The notes: generated from the letters alone by a model not told the origin. Counted from the first letter of the stretch, positions 40,592 through 48,621 are shown. The stretch: DNA of 64,000 nt from Kluyvera georgiana ATCC 51603 (GCF_001654985.1 NZ_LXEU01000042.1:62001-126000); one strand, 5' to 3'. Program-made: numbers and translations.

Positions 40592-41209
40592 GTGGCAACA
40601 TCTATACTTTTAGTAACGCAAGACAGCTACCTCGTCAGAGGCATTGAACTGTTGTTTCCGGATATTATCCAGCTAGATTCGATTGATCATAAGGTATTTG
40701 ATGGCAGTGCCGACGAATATTCTGTATTGATCGATAGTCGTTCACCGCTCCATTGTTATGACTACCTGATACATGATGCCTCGCGCTCGAAAAAACCGGT
40801 CTCCTGTATCTTGCTGGATATGCGTTATCGTGAAGCTGAAATGCTGAACATGAAGTTGTTTTTACGCAACCTGCTTGAGCCGACGGATATTACGGCATTA
40901 TTTACGCTGCTGTTGAACATGAAAAGCCGCCGCTTAACCTCAGCCTGGCTGGAAAACCTTGTGCTCAGCGACGATGAGCGGCTGATGCTACATCTGCTTA
41001 TGAAGGGGATGACAATGGAAGAAGCGGCCGAGATGTTGAATACGTCGGTAAGAGGGCTTTATCGCCAACGAACCGAGCTGTCCGAACGTCTTGGCGTGGA
41101 GAATTTTAATGAGGCTTGCCTGTTTATTTTCAAAAACAAGCTGTTGGACTTGCCCGATGATAGCCACGCGTTAGACAACCGGTGGCTATCATCGGGCGAG
41201 CGTGCTTAA
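40592..41209 (+). CDS. LuxR/FixJ-type transcriptional regulator next to pga
   Basis: A 205-residue regulator. The C-terminal part (about 125-185, LSDDERLMLHLLMKGMTMEEAAEMLNTSVRGLYRQRTELSERLGV) is a LuxR-type helix-turn-helix. The N-terminal part looks like a degenerate receiver-type fold (ILLVTQDSYLVRGIELLF) without the usual phospho-acceptor context, similar to RcsA/BglJ-like regulators. The start is GTG with AGGGA six bases upstream. It is divergent from pgaABCD, so regulation of PNAG synthesis is a fair guess but not shown. A 16-bp inverted repeat lies inside its last codons, and its stop overlaps the end of yebQ by four bases. Confidence 0.75.
   Translation: MATSILLVTQDSYLVRGIELLFPDIIQLDSIDHKVFDGSADEYSVLIDSRSPLHCYDYLIHDASRSKKPVSCILLDMRYREAEMLNMKLFLRNLLEPTDITALFTLLLNMKSRRLTSAWLENLVLSDDERLMLHLLMKGMTMEEAAEMLNTSVRGLYRQRTELSERLGVENFNEACLFIFKNKLLDLPDDSHALDNRWLSSGERA
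41152..41197. terminator. Perfect 16-bp inverted repeat at the LuxR gene / yebQ junction
   Basis: Arms at 41152-41167 and 41182-41197 (GCCCGATGATAGCCAC and its exact complement) enclose a 14-base loop. The hairpin lies within the 3' codons of the LuxR-type gene, just before the convergent yebQ stop. There is no T-run. It is probably a bidirectional terminator or mRNA-protecting stem that has been built into the coding sequence. Confidence 0.6.
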
Positions 41210-42579
41210 CTGCGCGCGCGCGGCTGTGTTACCCGCAGGCCGCTAAATAGCGTGGCGACGACGGCAAGCGTGCCTGCCAGCAGTAGAGACAAGTGGGTGC
41301 CGCCATTGCCGAAGACATTAAACATCAGCGCCACCAATGCCGCGCCGGTGCTCTGTCCGAGAAGGCGCGCCGTGCCGAGCATACCGCTGGCACCGCCGCT
41401 GCGGTTGCGGGGGGCGGAGGCAATAATCGTATGGTTATTAGGGGACTGGAACAGGCCAAAGCCAGCACCGCACAGCAGCATTCGCCAGATAATATCCAGA
41501 TCGCTCGGTGAGGCGGGCAGCATCGCCATGGCAAACAGTCCGCAGGCCATTATCCCCATTCCCAGCGCGCCGAGTAGACCGGCGTGAACGCGCTCAATCA
41601 GATAGCCTGCAAGCGGCGCCATCACCATCGTTGCCAGCGGCCATGGCGTCAGCAGAAGACCGGTTTCAACTTCGCTACGGCCAACCATCGTCTGCAGGAA
41701 GAACGGCAGTGAAACCATGGCCAGCATTTGCGCGCAAAACGAGCAGATGGAGGTGCAAATGGATAACGAAAACAGCGGAATACGCAGCAGATCAACCGGC
41801 AGCAGCGGTACCGGCAGGCGTAGCTGACGTCGGACGAAGAAGAAACCAATGACCAGCAGCGCAGCCACTTCGGCCAGCACCAGCTTAATAGACTCTCCTT
41901 GAGCAAAGCTGCTCAGCGCTGTGATAAGCAGACCGAAGGTCAGGGCATTCATTACTGCGCTCGGTAGATCGAAGCGCGTTGACTGGCTGCGCGTGCCGTT
42001 CGATGGCAGGAAACGTACGGCCAGCAGCCAGGCGATAACGCCCAGCGGCACGTTGATAAAAAAGAGCCACTGCCAGGTCGCCAACGAAAGAATGGCCGCC
42101 GCGATAGTCGGGCCGGCCGCCGAGGAGACGGCCACGACAAAGGAGTTGATGCCCATGCCGCGTCCGAGCTGGCGTTGTGGGTAAATAAGACGAATCAGCG
42201 CTGTATTCACGCTCATCAATGCCGCTCCGCCGAAGCCCTGGAGAATGCGCGCCAGGGTCAGCATCTCCAGCGAGTTTGAGAAGGCGCAGAACAGTGAAGC
42301 GAGGGTAAAGACCACCAGTCCCGCTTTATAGATGCGGTGATAGCCAATCATGTCGCCAAGGAAAGAGAGAGAAAGCAGGGAGATCACAATCGCAATCTGA
42401 TAAGCATTCACGATCCAAATAGATGCTGCCGGTGACGCATTCAGATCGCTGGCGATAGTCGGTAATGCAACGTTGGCGATCGCGCCGTCGAGAACGGCCA
42501 TCGTAATGCCGATCACAATCGTCAAAATGGCCCCGTACCGTTGTGGCAGCGGCAGGCCATCAATCATGTTTCTAGTCAT
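41206..42579 (-). CDS. yebQ: MFS efflux transporter YebQ (DHA2 family)
   Basis: A drug:H+ antiporter-type inner-membrane protein of 457 residues with about 14 hydrophobic helices; substrate unknown. It aligns along its length with E. coli YebQ (LPLPQRYGAILTIVIGITMAVLDGAIANVALPTIA, LARILQGFGGAALMSVNTALIRLIYP). The conserved Asp in the first helix (AVLDGAIANVALP) is the motif D1 of this family. It is divergent from kdgR with a 176-bp gap, the same arrangement as in E. coli, so shared control by KdgR is possible. Confidence 0.94.
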   Translation of the reverse strand: MTRNMIDGLPLPQRYGAILTIVIGITMAVLDGAIANVALPTIASDLNASPAASIWIVNAYQIAIVISLLSLSFLGDMIGYHRIYKAGLVVFTLASLFCAFSNSLEMLTLARILQGFGGAALMSVNTALIRLIYPQRQLGRGMGINSFVVAVSSAAGPTIAAAILSLATWQWLFFINVPLGVIAWLLAVRFLPSNGTRSQSTRFDLPSAVMNALTFGLLITALSSFAQGESIKLVLAEVAALLVIGFFFVRRQLRLPVPLLPVDLLRIPLFSLSICTSICSFCAQMLAMVSLPFFLQTMVGRSEVETGLLLTPWPLATMVMAPLAGYLIERVHAGLLGALGMGIMACGLFAMAMLPASPSDLDIIWRMLLCGAGFGLFQSPNNHTIIASAPRNRSGGASGMLGTARLLGQSTGAALVALMFNVFGNGGTHLSLLLAGTLAVVATLFSGLRVTQPRARS

Positions 42580-42755
42580 GTGGAAAGTTGTTTTTGAGGA
42601 AATTATTAACCAGAGAATGATTCTAGCATTGATTAATCAATTGAATGTCTAAGATTTGTAACCAGGTCACAGAAGTTTCATTGCTACGGAGGCTTTGCGA
42701 AATTATAATAAAAACCGGTTCTAATATTTATAAAACAGTTGCGATGAGGTGATAA

Positions 42756-43547
42756 ATGTCAGCAGCAGATTTGGACAAGCAGCCAGATTCTGTCTCTTCG
42801 GTACTAAAGGTATTTGGTATCCTGCAGGCGCTTGGCGAAGAACGCGAAATTGGCATTACTGAACTTTCGCAGCGCGTCATGATGTCGAAAAGCACCGTTT
42901 ATCGCTTTTTGCAAACCATGAAGTCTTTGGGTTATGTTGCCCAGGAAGGGGAATCTGAAAAGTATTCGTTGACCCTGAAGCTTTTTGAGCTGGGCGCTCG
43001 GGCGTTGCAAAACGTCGATCTGATCCGCAGCGCGGACATACAGATGCGTGAACTCTCTCGTCTGACGAAAGAGACCATTCACCTGGGTGCGCTTGATGAA
43101 GACAGCATTGTCTACATCCATAAAATTGACTCCATGTATAACCTGCGTATGTACTCCCGCGTAGGGCGTCGTAACCCGCTGTACAGTACGGCTATTGGTA
43201 AGGTTCTGTTGGCCTGGCGTGATACCGCTGAAGTTCGCCAGATCCTCGAAGGCGTTGAGTATAAGTGCAGCACCGAGCGCACGATTGCCAACACCGATGA
43301 GCTGATCACCGTGCTGGAACAGGTGCGTAAGCAGGGTTATGGCGAGGATAACGAAGAGCAGGAAGAAGGGTTGCGCTGTATCGGCGTGCCGGTCTTTGAC
43401 CGTTTTGGCGTGGTGATCGCCGGTTTGAGTATCTCTTTCCCTACGCTGCGTTTCTCTGAAGAGCGCCTGCATGAGTATGTGGAGATGCTGCATACCGCTG
43501 CGCGTAAAATTTCCGAGCAGATGGGCTATAACGACTACCCGTTCTGA
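42756..43547 (+). CDS. kdgR: KDG-responsive repressor KdgR
   Basis: An IclR-family regulator that represses genes for pectin, polyuronate and KDG catabolism (kdgT, kduID and, in pectinolytic relatives, lyase genes) and is released by KDG. The 263-residue protein has an N-terminal winged helix (ITELSQRVMMSKSTVYRFLQTMKSLGYV) and a C-terminal IclR effector domain (GRRNPLYSTAIGKVLLAW, CIGVPVFDRFGVVIAGLSISFP). Its natural terminator has been split by the IS4-family element directly downstream. A KdgR-like box occurs before the lyase genes at 63.9 kb. Confidence 0.97.
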   Translation: MSAADLDKQPDSVSSVLKVFGILQALGEEREIGITELSQRVMMSKSTVYRFLQTMKSLGYVAQEGESEKYSLTLKLFELGARALQNVDLIRSADIQMRELSRLTKETIHLGALDEDSIVYIHKIDSMYNLRMYSRVGRRNPLYSTAIGKVLLAWRDTAEVRQILEGVEYKCSTERTIANTDELITVLEQVRKQGYGEDNEEQEEGLRCIGVPVFDRFGVVIAGLSISFPTLRFSEERLHEYVEMLHTAARKISEQMGYNDYPF

Positions 43548-43566
43548 TCGCGAAATAAAAAAGCCC

Positions 43567-43577
43567 GGTAATGCACC
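43567..43577 (+). repeat. Left target-site duplication of the IS4-family element
   Basis: The 11-bp GGTAATGCACC is repeated exactly at 44992-45002. Together the flanks restore AAAAAAGCCC-GGTAATGCACC-GGGCTTTTTT, a terminator whose stem and loop contain the target. Confidence 0.95.
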
Positions 43578-43586
43578 TAATGCTGA

Positions 43587-44909
43587 TCACTTAAGGTGGT
43601 CAGCATTTTTTCTCAGTGGGTATTTCTGGGCTTTCACTCTTAATTCCCGAGGGTAACTTCGCTCTCTTCTTCCCGGTAAGACCAGCCATTTTGCTTTTTC
43701 ATATAACGTCCTTAACTCACCCGGCATCTTACCCGGTGAAGCCCATGGCAACGTTATCAGCAGCCGGGTTATTTCACTTATTGAGCCGCTAAAGCTCAGC
43801 TGATAAGGCAGATAATCTCCTTTCAGTTCGAACGCCATCCTCACCATCTGATACCTCACCAGGTTGTAAGTCAGCAGCACACCCCACAACTCCTGTCGCA
43901 CCAGCTCTGGCAACTTGCTGCGTAGCGTCCAGCGACTGTCCAGCATCCCCTGCTTCGCTTCCCGATAACCCAGTTCAATTTCCCATCTGTGACGATATAA
44001 CTCACTGATATCATTACCAGGATAACGATTCTGGTCTGTCAGGGATGTCAGAACCTGCCTTTCTTTGCCATCAACCGTTCGGGTCAGCAGCCTGGCGGTT
44101 AAACGCTCGGGGAGTGTGGGCCACTGTTTCCGGGCCAGTGGGCTGGTTGTCAGTTCAACAAGCTCATCACCACGTCCCAGCCTACGCACGACTTCATATT
44201 GTGTGTGCTTTTTCAGCGGCAGCAGCCAGTGCCGTTTTTCTCCGGACGTTTGCCAGTGATGAAGTAGTCCCAGCGAGTAAAACCCTTTATCAAACAGAGT
44301 GATGCTCTCATCTGGCGTTTTCTCTGCCAGCTGCGCTGCCAGTCGCATTTCGCTGACGTTCTCGCTGTCAAAGGCGCTGGCACTGATCAGATGACTGCTC
44401 AGCTCCATCAGGCAGACCATCCGAACCTGCGGATAGCCACCGATGCCATTTCGTCCGGCAGGTCTGCTGAAGGCCTTGCTGTTTTCCGGAGTATCTGCCG
44501 TACGCCAGACAACACCGTCCACGGCAAACAGATTCAGGCCGTGCCATTTCGGATGAGCAGCCTGCTGGTTCCAGTGCTGCTGCGTAATGTCGAACAACTC
44601 CCGCACGGCATCTTCCCCGAGCGTTTTTCGGCGCTGAATGACCGAGCTTCGGGCGGTGAAAGGCTCACCGGTTCTGTCGGTGATATCCATCAGATTCACG
44701 ATTTCGGTCATGGGGCGATTGCAGAAAATGGACATGCCAACGACAAGCCAGATCATCGATTCAAGAGGAAGTTTGCGTTTGCGAAGCGTGACCGTATCTG
44801 TCAGCGTTAACGCCTTCTGAATGAACTCAGTGGGAATGAGATCGGAGAGACTACGGGCGTGCTCTGGTGAGGTGACATTGATAATACCGAGGGCTTGCGA
44901 AAGTTCCAT
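43587..44909 (-). CDS. IS4-family transposase
   Basis: A 440-residue DDE transposase, similar in length and collinear with the E. coli IS4 transposase ([61 protein letters not shown]). The first Asp is in AVDGVVW, the second in [15 protein letters not shown], and the Glu lies in the family YREK signature [11 protein letters not shown]. It ends nine bases inside the left end of the element. The start ATG is two bases from a strong hairpin (44912-44944) that would control its translation or block outside transcription. Confidence 0.95.
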   Translation of the reverse strand: MELSQALGIINVTSPEHARSLSDLIPTEFIQKALTLTDTVTLRKRKLPLESMIWLVVGMSIFCNRPMTEIVNLMDITDRTGEPFTARSSVIQRRKTLGEDAVRELFDITQQHWNQQAAHPKWHGLNLFAVDGVVWRTADTPENSKAFSRPAGRNGIGGYPQVRMVCLMELSSHLISASAFDSENVSEMRLAAQLAEKTPDESITLFDKGFYSLGLLHHWQTSGEKRHWLLPLKKHTQYEVVRRLGRGDELVELTTSPLARKQWPTLPERLTARLLTRTVDGKERQVLTSLTDQNRYPGNDISELYRHRWEIELGYREAKQGMLDSRWTLRSKLPELVRQELWGVLLTYNLVRYQMVRMAFELKGDYLPYQLSFSGSISEITRLLITLPWASPGKMPGELRTLYEKAKWLVLPGRRERSYPRELRVKAQKYPLRKNADHLK

Positions 44910-44911
44910 TT

Positions 44912-44944
44912 AAAAAGGGTCCATGATGAACATGAACCCTTTTT
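44912..44944 (-). terminator. Hairpin ahead of the transposase start
   Basis: Arms of 14 bases at 44912-44925 and 44931-44944 enclose a 5-base loop. The only non-Watson-Crick pair is a G-U wobble in minus-strand RNA, and that strand ends the hairpin in ACCCTTTTT. It can act as an intrinsic terminator for transcripts entering from yobH and would also bury the transposase ribosome site. Confidence 0.7.
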
Positions 44945-44991
44945 ACACCAGCCACCGGATCGGTCAATCGATCCTTAAACGATCGGCATTA

Positions 44992-45002
44992 GGTAATGCA
45001 CC
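44992..45002 (+). repeat. Right target-site duplication of the IS4-family element
   Basis: An exact copy of GGTAATGCACC adjoining the right inverted repeat. It is followed by GGGCTTTTTTTT, the second half of the split terminator. Confidence 0.95.
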
Positions 45003-45022
45003 GGGCTTTTTTTTGTCTGTTG

Positions 45023-45262
45023 TTAACCTTCGTCGACGACGCTGGCTGTTTTGCGCAGCAACGGGCAACTTGGTCGCCCGACCACGCCGTTATCACCGTG
45101 CAGATAAAATGCGGTGCTGAACCCTTGAGCCGTCAAATACTTACATTGAAGCCCCAGACCGCCCGCGGTCTTCTGGCTTCCCGCCAGTACGCCATATCCG
45201 CTCAACAGTACTCCTATCGCAATGATGACCAGGCAAACGATGATCCTGATTAACAGGCGCAT
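45023..45262 (-). CDS. yobH: Small membrane/secreted protein YobH
   Basis: A 79-residue protein with an N-terminal hydrophobic segment (about 5-28) and a short exported or periplasmic part with two Cys (LQCKYLTAQG, SCPLLRK) that may pair. It is homologous to E. coli YobH (GLQCTYLTARG...CPLLRKSN); function unknown. AGAGGAA precedes the ATG. Its downstream terminator was split by the IS4-family insertion, so its transcript may run into the element and through the transposase gene. Confidence 0.88.
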   Translation of the reverse strand: MRLLIRIIVCLVIIAIGVLLSGYGVLAGSQKTAGGLGLQCKYLTAQGFSTAFYLHGDNGVVGRPSCPLLRKTASVVDEG

Positions 45263-45376
45263 AATAATTCCTCTTCTATTATTTCTCTCATGAATACTAC
45301 CGTAACGCGATTACGGATTGACACAAGTCTATGATTCCTAAAAGCACGAGATGCCATTACAGTTAGCCGCGGTTTA

Positions 45377-45394
45377 AGGTTAGCATGCTAACCT
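45377..45394. promoter_or_regulatory. 18-bp perfect palindrome upstream of mgrB
   Basis: AGGTTAGCATGCTAACCT is a perfect dyad centred about 45 bp before the mgrB start, next to GGTTTA at 45371-45376 and a possible -10 (TTATAT) at 45397-45402. PhoP-regulated mgrB promoters carry GTTTA-type half sites; here the usual direct repeat spacing is not clean, so the palindrome may serve PhoP or another dimeric regulator. Confidence 0.45.
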
Positions 45395-45430
45395 GGTTAT
45401 ATCTGAATAAGAATTCATGCGGAGAGTGGA

Positions 45431-45574
45431 GTGAAAAAGTTTCGGTGGGTATTACTGATACTCGTGATTGCTGCCTGCCTGCTGCTCTGGACACAAATGA
45501 TCAACGTGATGTGCGATCAGGACGTTCAGTTTTTCAGCGGCGTTTGTAGCATTAACCGGTTTATACCCTGGTAA
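45431..45574 (+). CDS. mgrB: PhoQ feedback inhibitor MgrB
   Basis: A 47-residue bitopic inner-membrane protein that binds and inhibits the sensor kinase PhoQ, giving negative feedback on PhoP-dependent genes including lipid A modification genes. The sequence [18 protein letters not shown] is the membrane span. The periplasmic part keeps both essential Cys ([18 protein letters not shown]) and the C-terminal FIPW. The start is GTG with GGAG upstream. The gene is intact here; its loss in Klebsiella causes polymyxin resistance. It is divergent from yobH. Confidence 0.95.
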   Translation: MKKFRWVLLILVIAACLLLWTQMINVMCDQDVQFFSGVCSINRFIPW

Positions 45575-45646
45575 AACATTTTTGCCGGCAGCATTTCCTT
45601 CCGTGATGTGAGTGGTAGAATAGATCGTTCCTTTTGAGGTGGTGAA

Positions 45647-45940
45647 ATGAGTGATCTTGTAAGTTCTGGGGCATTAAATCTGGCATCTCTGGCGTTATCC
45701 TTCCTGCTACTGTTAGTCGGTCTGGTTCTGTGGTTCTTTGTGAATCGCGCCAGTTCTCGCGCTAACGAGCAAATCGAACTCCTTGAATCGCTGCTCGATC
45801 AGCAAAAGCGTCAAAATGCGCTGCTGCGTCGTTTATGCGAAGCCAATGAGCCAGAGAAAAAGGAAGAAGAGACGCCGCAGGCGGTAAACGTAAAAGAAGA
45901 CGACAAAGACGATTTTATTCGCCTGGTTGCCGAACGATAA
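45647..45940 (+). CDS. yebO: Small inner-membrane protein YebO
   Basis: A 97-residue protein of unknown function with one membrane helix (about 12-33, LASLALSFLLLLVGLVLWFFV) followed by a charged coiled-coil-like segment (ANEQIELLESLLDQQKRQNALLRRL) and an acidic tail. Homologous to E. coli YebO by sequence and position after mgrB. GAGGTGG precedes the ATG. Confidence 0.9.
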   Translation: MSDLVSSGALNLASLALSFLLLLVGLVLWFFVNRASSRANEQIELLESLLDQQKRQNALLRRLCEANEPEKKEEETPQAVNVKEDDKDDFIRLVAER

Positions 45941-46696
45941 TAACTTTAGGTGATGACTCCGTGCAGCCTGCGATGGGCTGCCGGACTGAATGCTCATGCA
46001 CTGCCCTGGTGCATATCCGTTTCTTCTCTGCCAGTCTTATCTCATTGCGTACGTTCGTCATGGTATTGCGCAAACATCAGCCAGCGCCAGCGTCAATCTT
46101 CCATCCCGGCTGATGACATAACAGTATGTTATTGTTATTCATGACTCATTGATGTGTATTATTTCTACTCGCAATTTTATCACCCGTAATAATGTTGTAG
46201 TGGTGCTTAATAACCAGGCGAATCAACGTTGCATAATCCACTCCGTAATAGCGAAACGTTTTTATTGCGTTGTTATGAGGCAATGTCACAAAACGATCAT
46301 TATTTTGGTGCAAAATAACGCGAGCAATTATCCGAACATCTTTGAAGCGCATCATGTGGTAAGAATGGACTTATAACCGGCCATCAAAATGACAGGTGAA
46401 AACGTTATAGCGAAATTAATCTAAAGATATAAATTTTTTGGTCATCGTAACGGCATTCTGGACGTAGGAAAAAAGTTGGTCTATGTTAAAAATGTCTTAC
46501 GTTACCGTACTCTAGGTCACGTTTACGGCATGCGGATAGCCCCCCGGCAGCGCGTTCTCTTAGGCATAAATGTGCCCTTGAGCAAATGATTTGTTGGGAT
46601 TTGTGCGGCCGATCGAGTCACGTTTAAAAATGGCTTGCCATTATTTACGTTGTATGTGATAACACGTTTTGGGTTAAACGAGGTACAGTTCTGTTT
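45941..46696. other. Long intergenic region before yobF-cspC
   Basis: These 756 bp hold no gene that I can support. Overlapping short ORFs on both strands at about 46146-46376 have no recognisable family and no clear ribosome site. The AT-rich part around 46400-46470 and the stretch just before 46690 probably contain the yobF-cspC promoter and its leader. A C-rich patch (GCCCCCCGGCAG) lies near 46538. Confidence 0.5.
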
Positions 46697-46867
46697 ATGT
46701 ATGGCATTATCAGTAAAGAAGTTCTGAGTAAACACGTTGACGTTGAATACCGCTTCTCTGCCGAACCTTATATTAGTGCCTCATGCAGTCATGTCTCAGT
46801 TTTATCTATGAAAACGCCTGCGGGCGCAGAAAACACTCTAAGGAATTTTGCAAATGGCAAAGATTAA
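46697..46867 (+). CDS. yobF: Small stress protein YobF with shifted C-terminus
   Basis: YobF is a small protein co-transcribed with cspC that accumulates under heat and other stress in E. coli. Residues 1-38 ([20 protein letters not shown]...SVLSM) match E. coli YobF closely. The frame then runs on for 18 unrelated residues and ends 14 bases inside cspC. Removing one A from the AAAA run at 46811-46814 restores KRLRAQKTL and a TAA at 46839-46841, for a total of 47 residues, exactly the E. coli length. This is either a genuine one-base insertion or a sequencing error. A normal stop just before cspC is the usual state. Confidence 0.8.
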
Positions 46868-47063
46868 AGGTCAAGTTAAGTGGTTCAACGAGTCTAAAGG
46901 TTTTGGCTTCATTACTCCGGCTGACGGCAGCAAAGATGTATTCGTACATTTCTCTGCAATCCAGGGTAACGGCTTCAAAACTCTGGCTGAAGGTCAGAAC
47001 GTTGAGTTCGAAATTCAGGACGGCCAGAAAGGCCCAGCGGCTGTTAACGTAACCGCTATCTGA
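46854..47063 (+). CDS. cspC: Cold-shock-domain protein CspC
   Basis: CspC is a constitutively made RNA chaperone that affects stability of rpoS and stress mRNAs. The 69-residue product starts [20 protein letters not shown] and keeps RNP1 (KGFGFI) and RNP2 (VFVHFS); it is almost identical to E. coli CspC. AAGGA lies eight to nine bases upstream. An in-frame TTG two codons earlier is not needed. It overlaps the shifted end of yobF. A terminator hairpin follows at 47111. Confidence 0.97.
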
Positions 47064-47110
47064 TTCGATACCCACTGATCTTGCGGCGCGCAAGCGCAAC
47101 ATTATCAGAC

Positions 47111-47145
47111 ATAAAGCCTCGCGTTTGCGGGGCTTTATCATTTTT
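47111..47145 (+). terminator. Intrinsic terminator after cspC
   Basis: The near-perfect 12-bp stem ATAAAGCCTCGC / GCGGGGCTTTAT (one T-G wobble) is followed by CATTTTTAT. Confidence 0.85.
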
Positions 47146-47235
47146 ATCTCTATCCGCTTTAAACCCTCGCGTCGCCTTCCGCCCGTGCCAGAATAGCGGT
47201 ACACTTTCGCCCTTTGTTATCTCGCCGGAGTTGTT

Positions 47236-48033
47236 ATGTCCTACAGTTGTCCGCTCTGCCACGCGCCGCTCACGCGCAGCGGCAATAGTTACCTTTGCCC
47301 ACAGCGTCATCAGTTTGATCGGGCGAAAGAGGGCTACGTTAACCTCCTGCCGGTGCAGCACAAACGGTCGCGCGATCCGGGCGATAGCGCGGAGATGATG
47401 CAGGCTCGCCGCGCCTTTCTGGATGCCGGGCACTATCAACCGCTGCGCGATGCGGTGAGCGACAAGCTGGAAGCCATTAATCCGCAACAGCTGCTGGATA
47501 TTGGCTGTGGGGAAGGGTATTACACCCATGCGTTTGCCGCGCTGACGCAGGAAACCTGGGGGCTGGATGTGTCAAAAACGGCGGTCCGATTTGGCGCTAA
47601 GCGCTATCCGCAGGTGAATTTTTGCGTCGCCTCCAGCCAGCGCCTGCCTTTTGCTGATAGCAGTATGGATGCGGTGATCCGCATTTATGCGCCCTGCAAT
47701 CCGTCCGAGCTTAAGCGGGTCGTGAGACCTGGCGGGTGGGTGATTACGGTGACGCCGGGGCCACGTCATCTCGTGGAGCTAAAGGGGCTTATCTACAACG
47801 AAGTACAGCTGCATGCGCCGCATTCGGAAGTGATTGAGGGGTTTACGCTCGAGAGCCACGACGCGCTGGCGTACCCAATGCAGTTGACCGGTAGTGAAGC
47901 GGTGACGCTATTGCAGATGACGCCATTTGCGTGGCGGGCGAAACCGGAAGTGTGGGAGACGTTGCAGCAGCAGACGCAGTTTGGCTGCCAGACGGATTTT
48001 GCGATTCACGCCTGGCGCCGCGAGGCAGATTAG
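47236..48033 (+). CDS. rlmA: 23S rRNA m1G745 methyltransferase RlmA
   Basis: Methylates G745 in hairpin 35 of 23S rRNA using SAM. The 265-residue protein has an N-terminal zinc site (Cys5, Cys8, Cys21, His25 in CPLCHAPL...LCPQRHQFD) and a class-I methyltransferase domain with motif [17 protein letters not shown] and the later [19 protein letters not shown]. It overlaps the convergent mntP end by four bases, with no terminator between them. Confidence 0.96.
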   Translation: MSYSCPLCHAPLTRSGNSYLCPQRHQFDRAKEGYVNLLPVQHKRSRDPGDSAEMMQARRAFLDAGHYQPLRDAVSDKLEAINPQQLLDIGCGEGYYTHAFAALTQETWGLDVSKTAVRFGAKRYPQVNFCVASSQRLPFADSSMDAVIRIYAPCNPSELKRVVRPGGWVITVTPGPRHLVELKGLIYNEVQLHAPHSEVIEGFTLESHDALAYPMQLTGSEAVTLLQMTPFAWRAKPEVWETLQQQTQFGCQTDFAIHAWRREAD

Positions 48034-48599
48034 CCCATGTAGTGCGCGTAGAGGATCTGCGCGCCGATGGCGATAAGCACGACCCCGCCCAGAATTTCGG
48101 CCCGTTTGCCAAGCAGCGGGCCGATAAAGCGGCCAACCATCATACCCAGCGTTGACATCATAAAAGTGGCGCAGCCGATGGCAAACGCGGTGGTCAGAAT
48201 ATTGACCTTCAGGAATGCCAGCCCAACGCCGACGGCCATCGCATCAAGGCTGGTGGCAATCGCCGTTGTGACCAACAGCCAGAAGCCATGGCGACGCGGC
48301 GCTTCTTTTTCTTCGTCGTCGTCATTACCGCGCACGCCCTCGATAATCATACGCCCGCCGAGAAATACCAGCAGAATAAATGCTACCCAGTGGCTCCATT
48401 CCATCACGAACTGGCTGGCCAGCATGCCCAAACCCCAGCCGATCAGCGGGGTAAGCATTTCGATCACGCCAAAGATCAGACCGGTACGCAGCGCTTCAGA
48501 GAATTTGGGTTTATGCAGGGTGGCGCCTTTACCGATTGATGCGGCGAATGCATCCATCGACATACCTAAGGCAAGGAGGATAGTGGCGGTTAAATTCAT
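48030..48599 (-). CDS. mntP: Manganese exporter MntP
   Basis: MntP exports Mn2+ and protects against manganese overload. The 189 residues form six membrane helices. The conserved Asp-containing motifs [14 protein letters not shown] and [15 protein letters not shown], mirrored between the two halves, line the transport path. A yybP-ykoY riboswitch leader precedes it. It converges on rlmA. Confidence 0.96.
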   Translation of the reverse strand: MNLTATILLALGMSMDAFAASIGKGATLHKPKFSEALRTGLIFGVIEMLTPLIGWGLGMLASQFVMEWSHWVAFILLVFLGGRMIIEGVRGNDDDEEKEAPRRHGFWLLVTTAIATSLDAMAVGVGLAFLKVNILTTAFAIGCATFMMSTLGMMVGRFIGPLLGKRAEILGGVVLIAIGAQILYAHYMG

Positions 48600-48621
48600 C
48601 AGCGTGTCCAGACCGGGAAGT

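Larger units (their letters stand above)
43578..44991 (-). mobile_element. Complete IS4-family insertion sequence (1414 bp)
   Basis: The ends are imperfect inverted repeats: the left end reads TAATGCTGATCACTTAAGG and the right end, read inward, TAATGCCGATCGTTTAAGG. They match the terminal pattern of IS4 itself. The element is flanked by an exact 11-bp duplication, within the size range usual for IS4-type targets, and carries one intact transposase gene on the minus strand. It looks recent: ends, duplication and gene are all undamaged. It sits inside the bidirectional terminator that once separated kdgR from yobH. Confidence 0.95.

Noticed and set aside
45431-45574. mgrB inactivated by the nearby IS
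   Set aside because: The IS lies on the other side of yobH and the mgrB frame, Cys residues and C-terminus are complete.
46146-46376. Short ORFs on both strands in the yebO-yobF gap
   Set aside because: They overlap each other in antisense, have no convincing ribosome sites and resemble no family that I know. AT-rich spacing makes chance ORFs likely.
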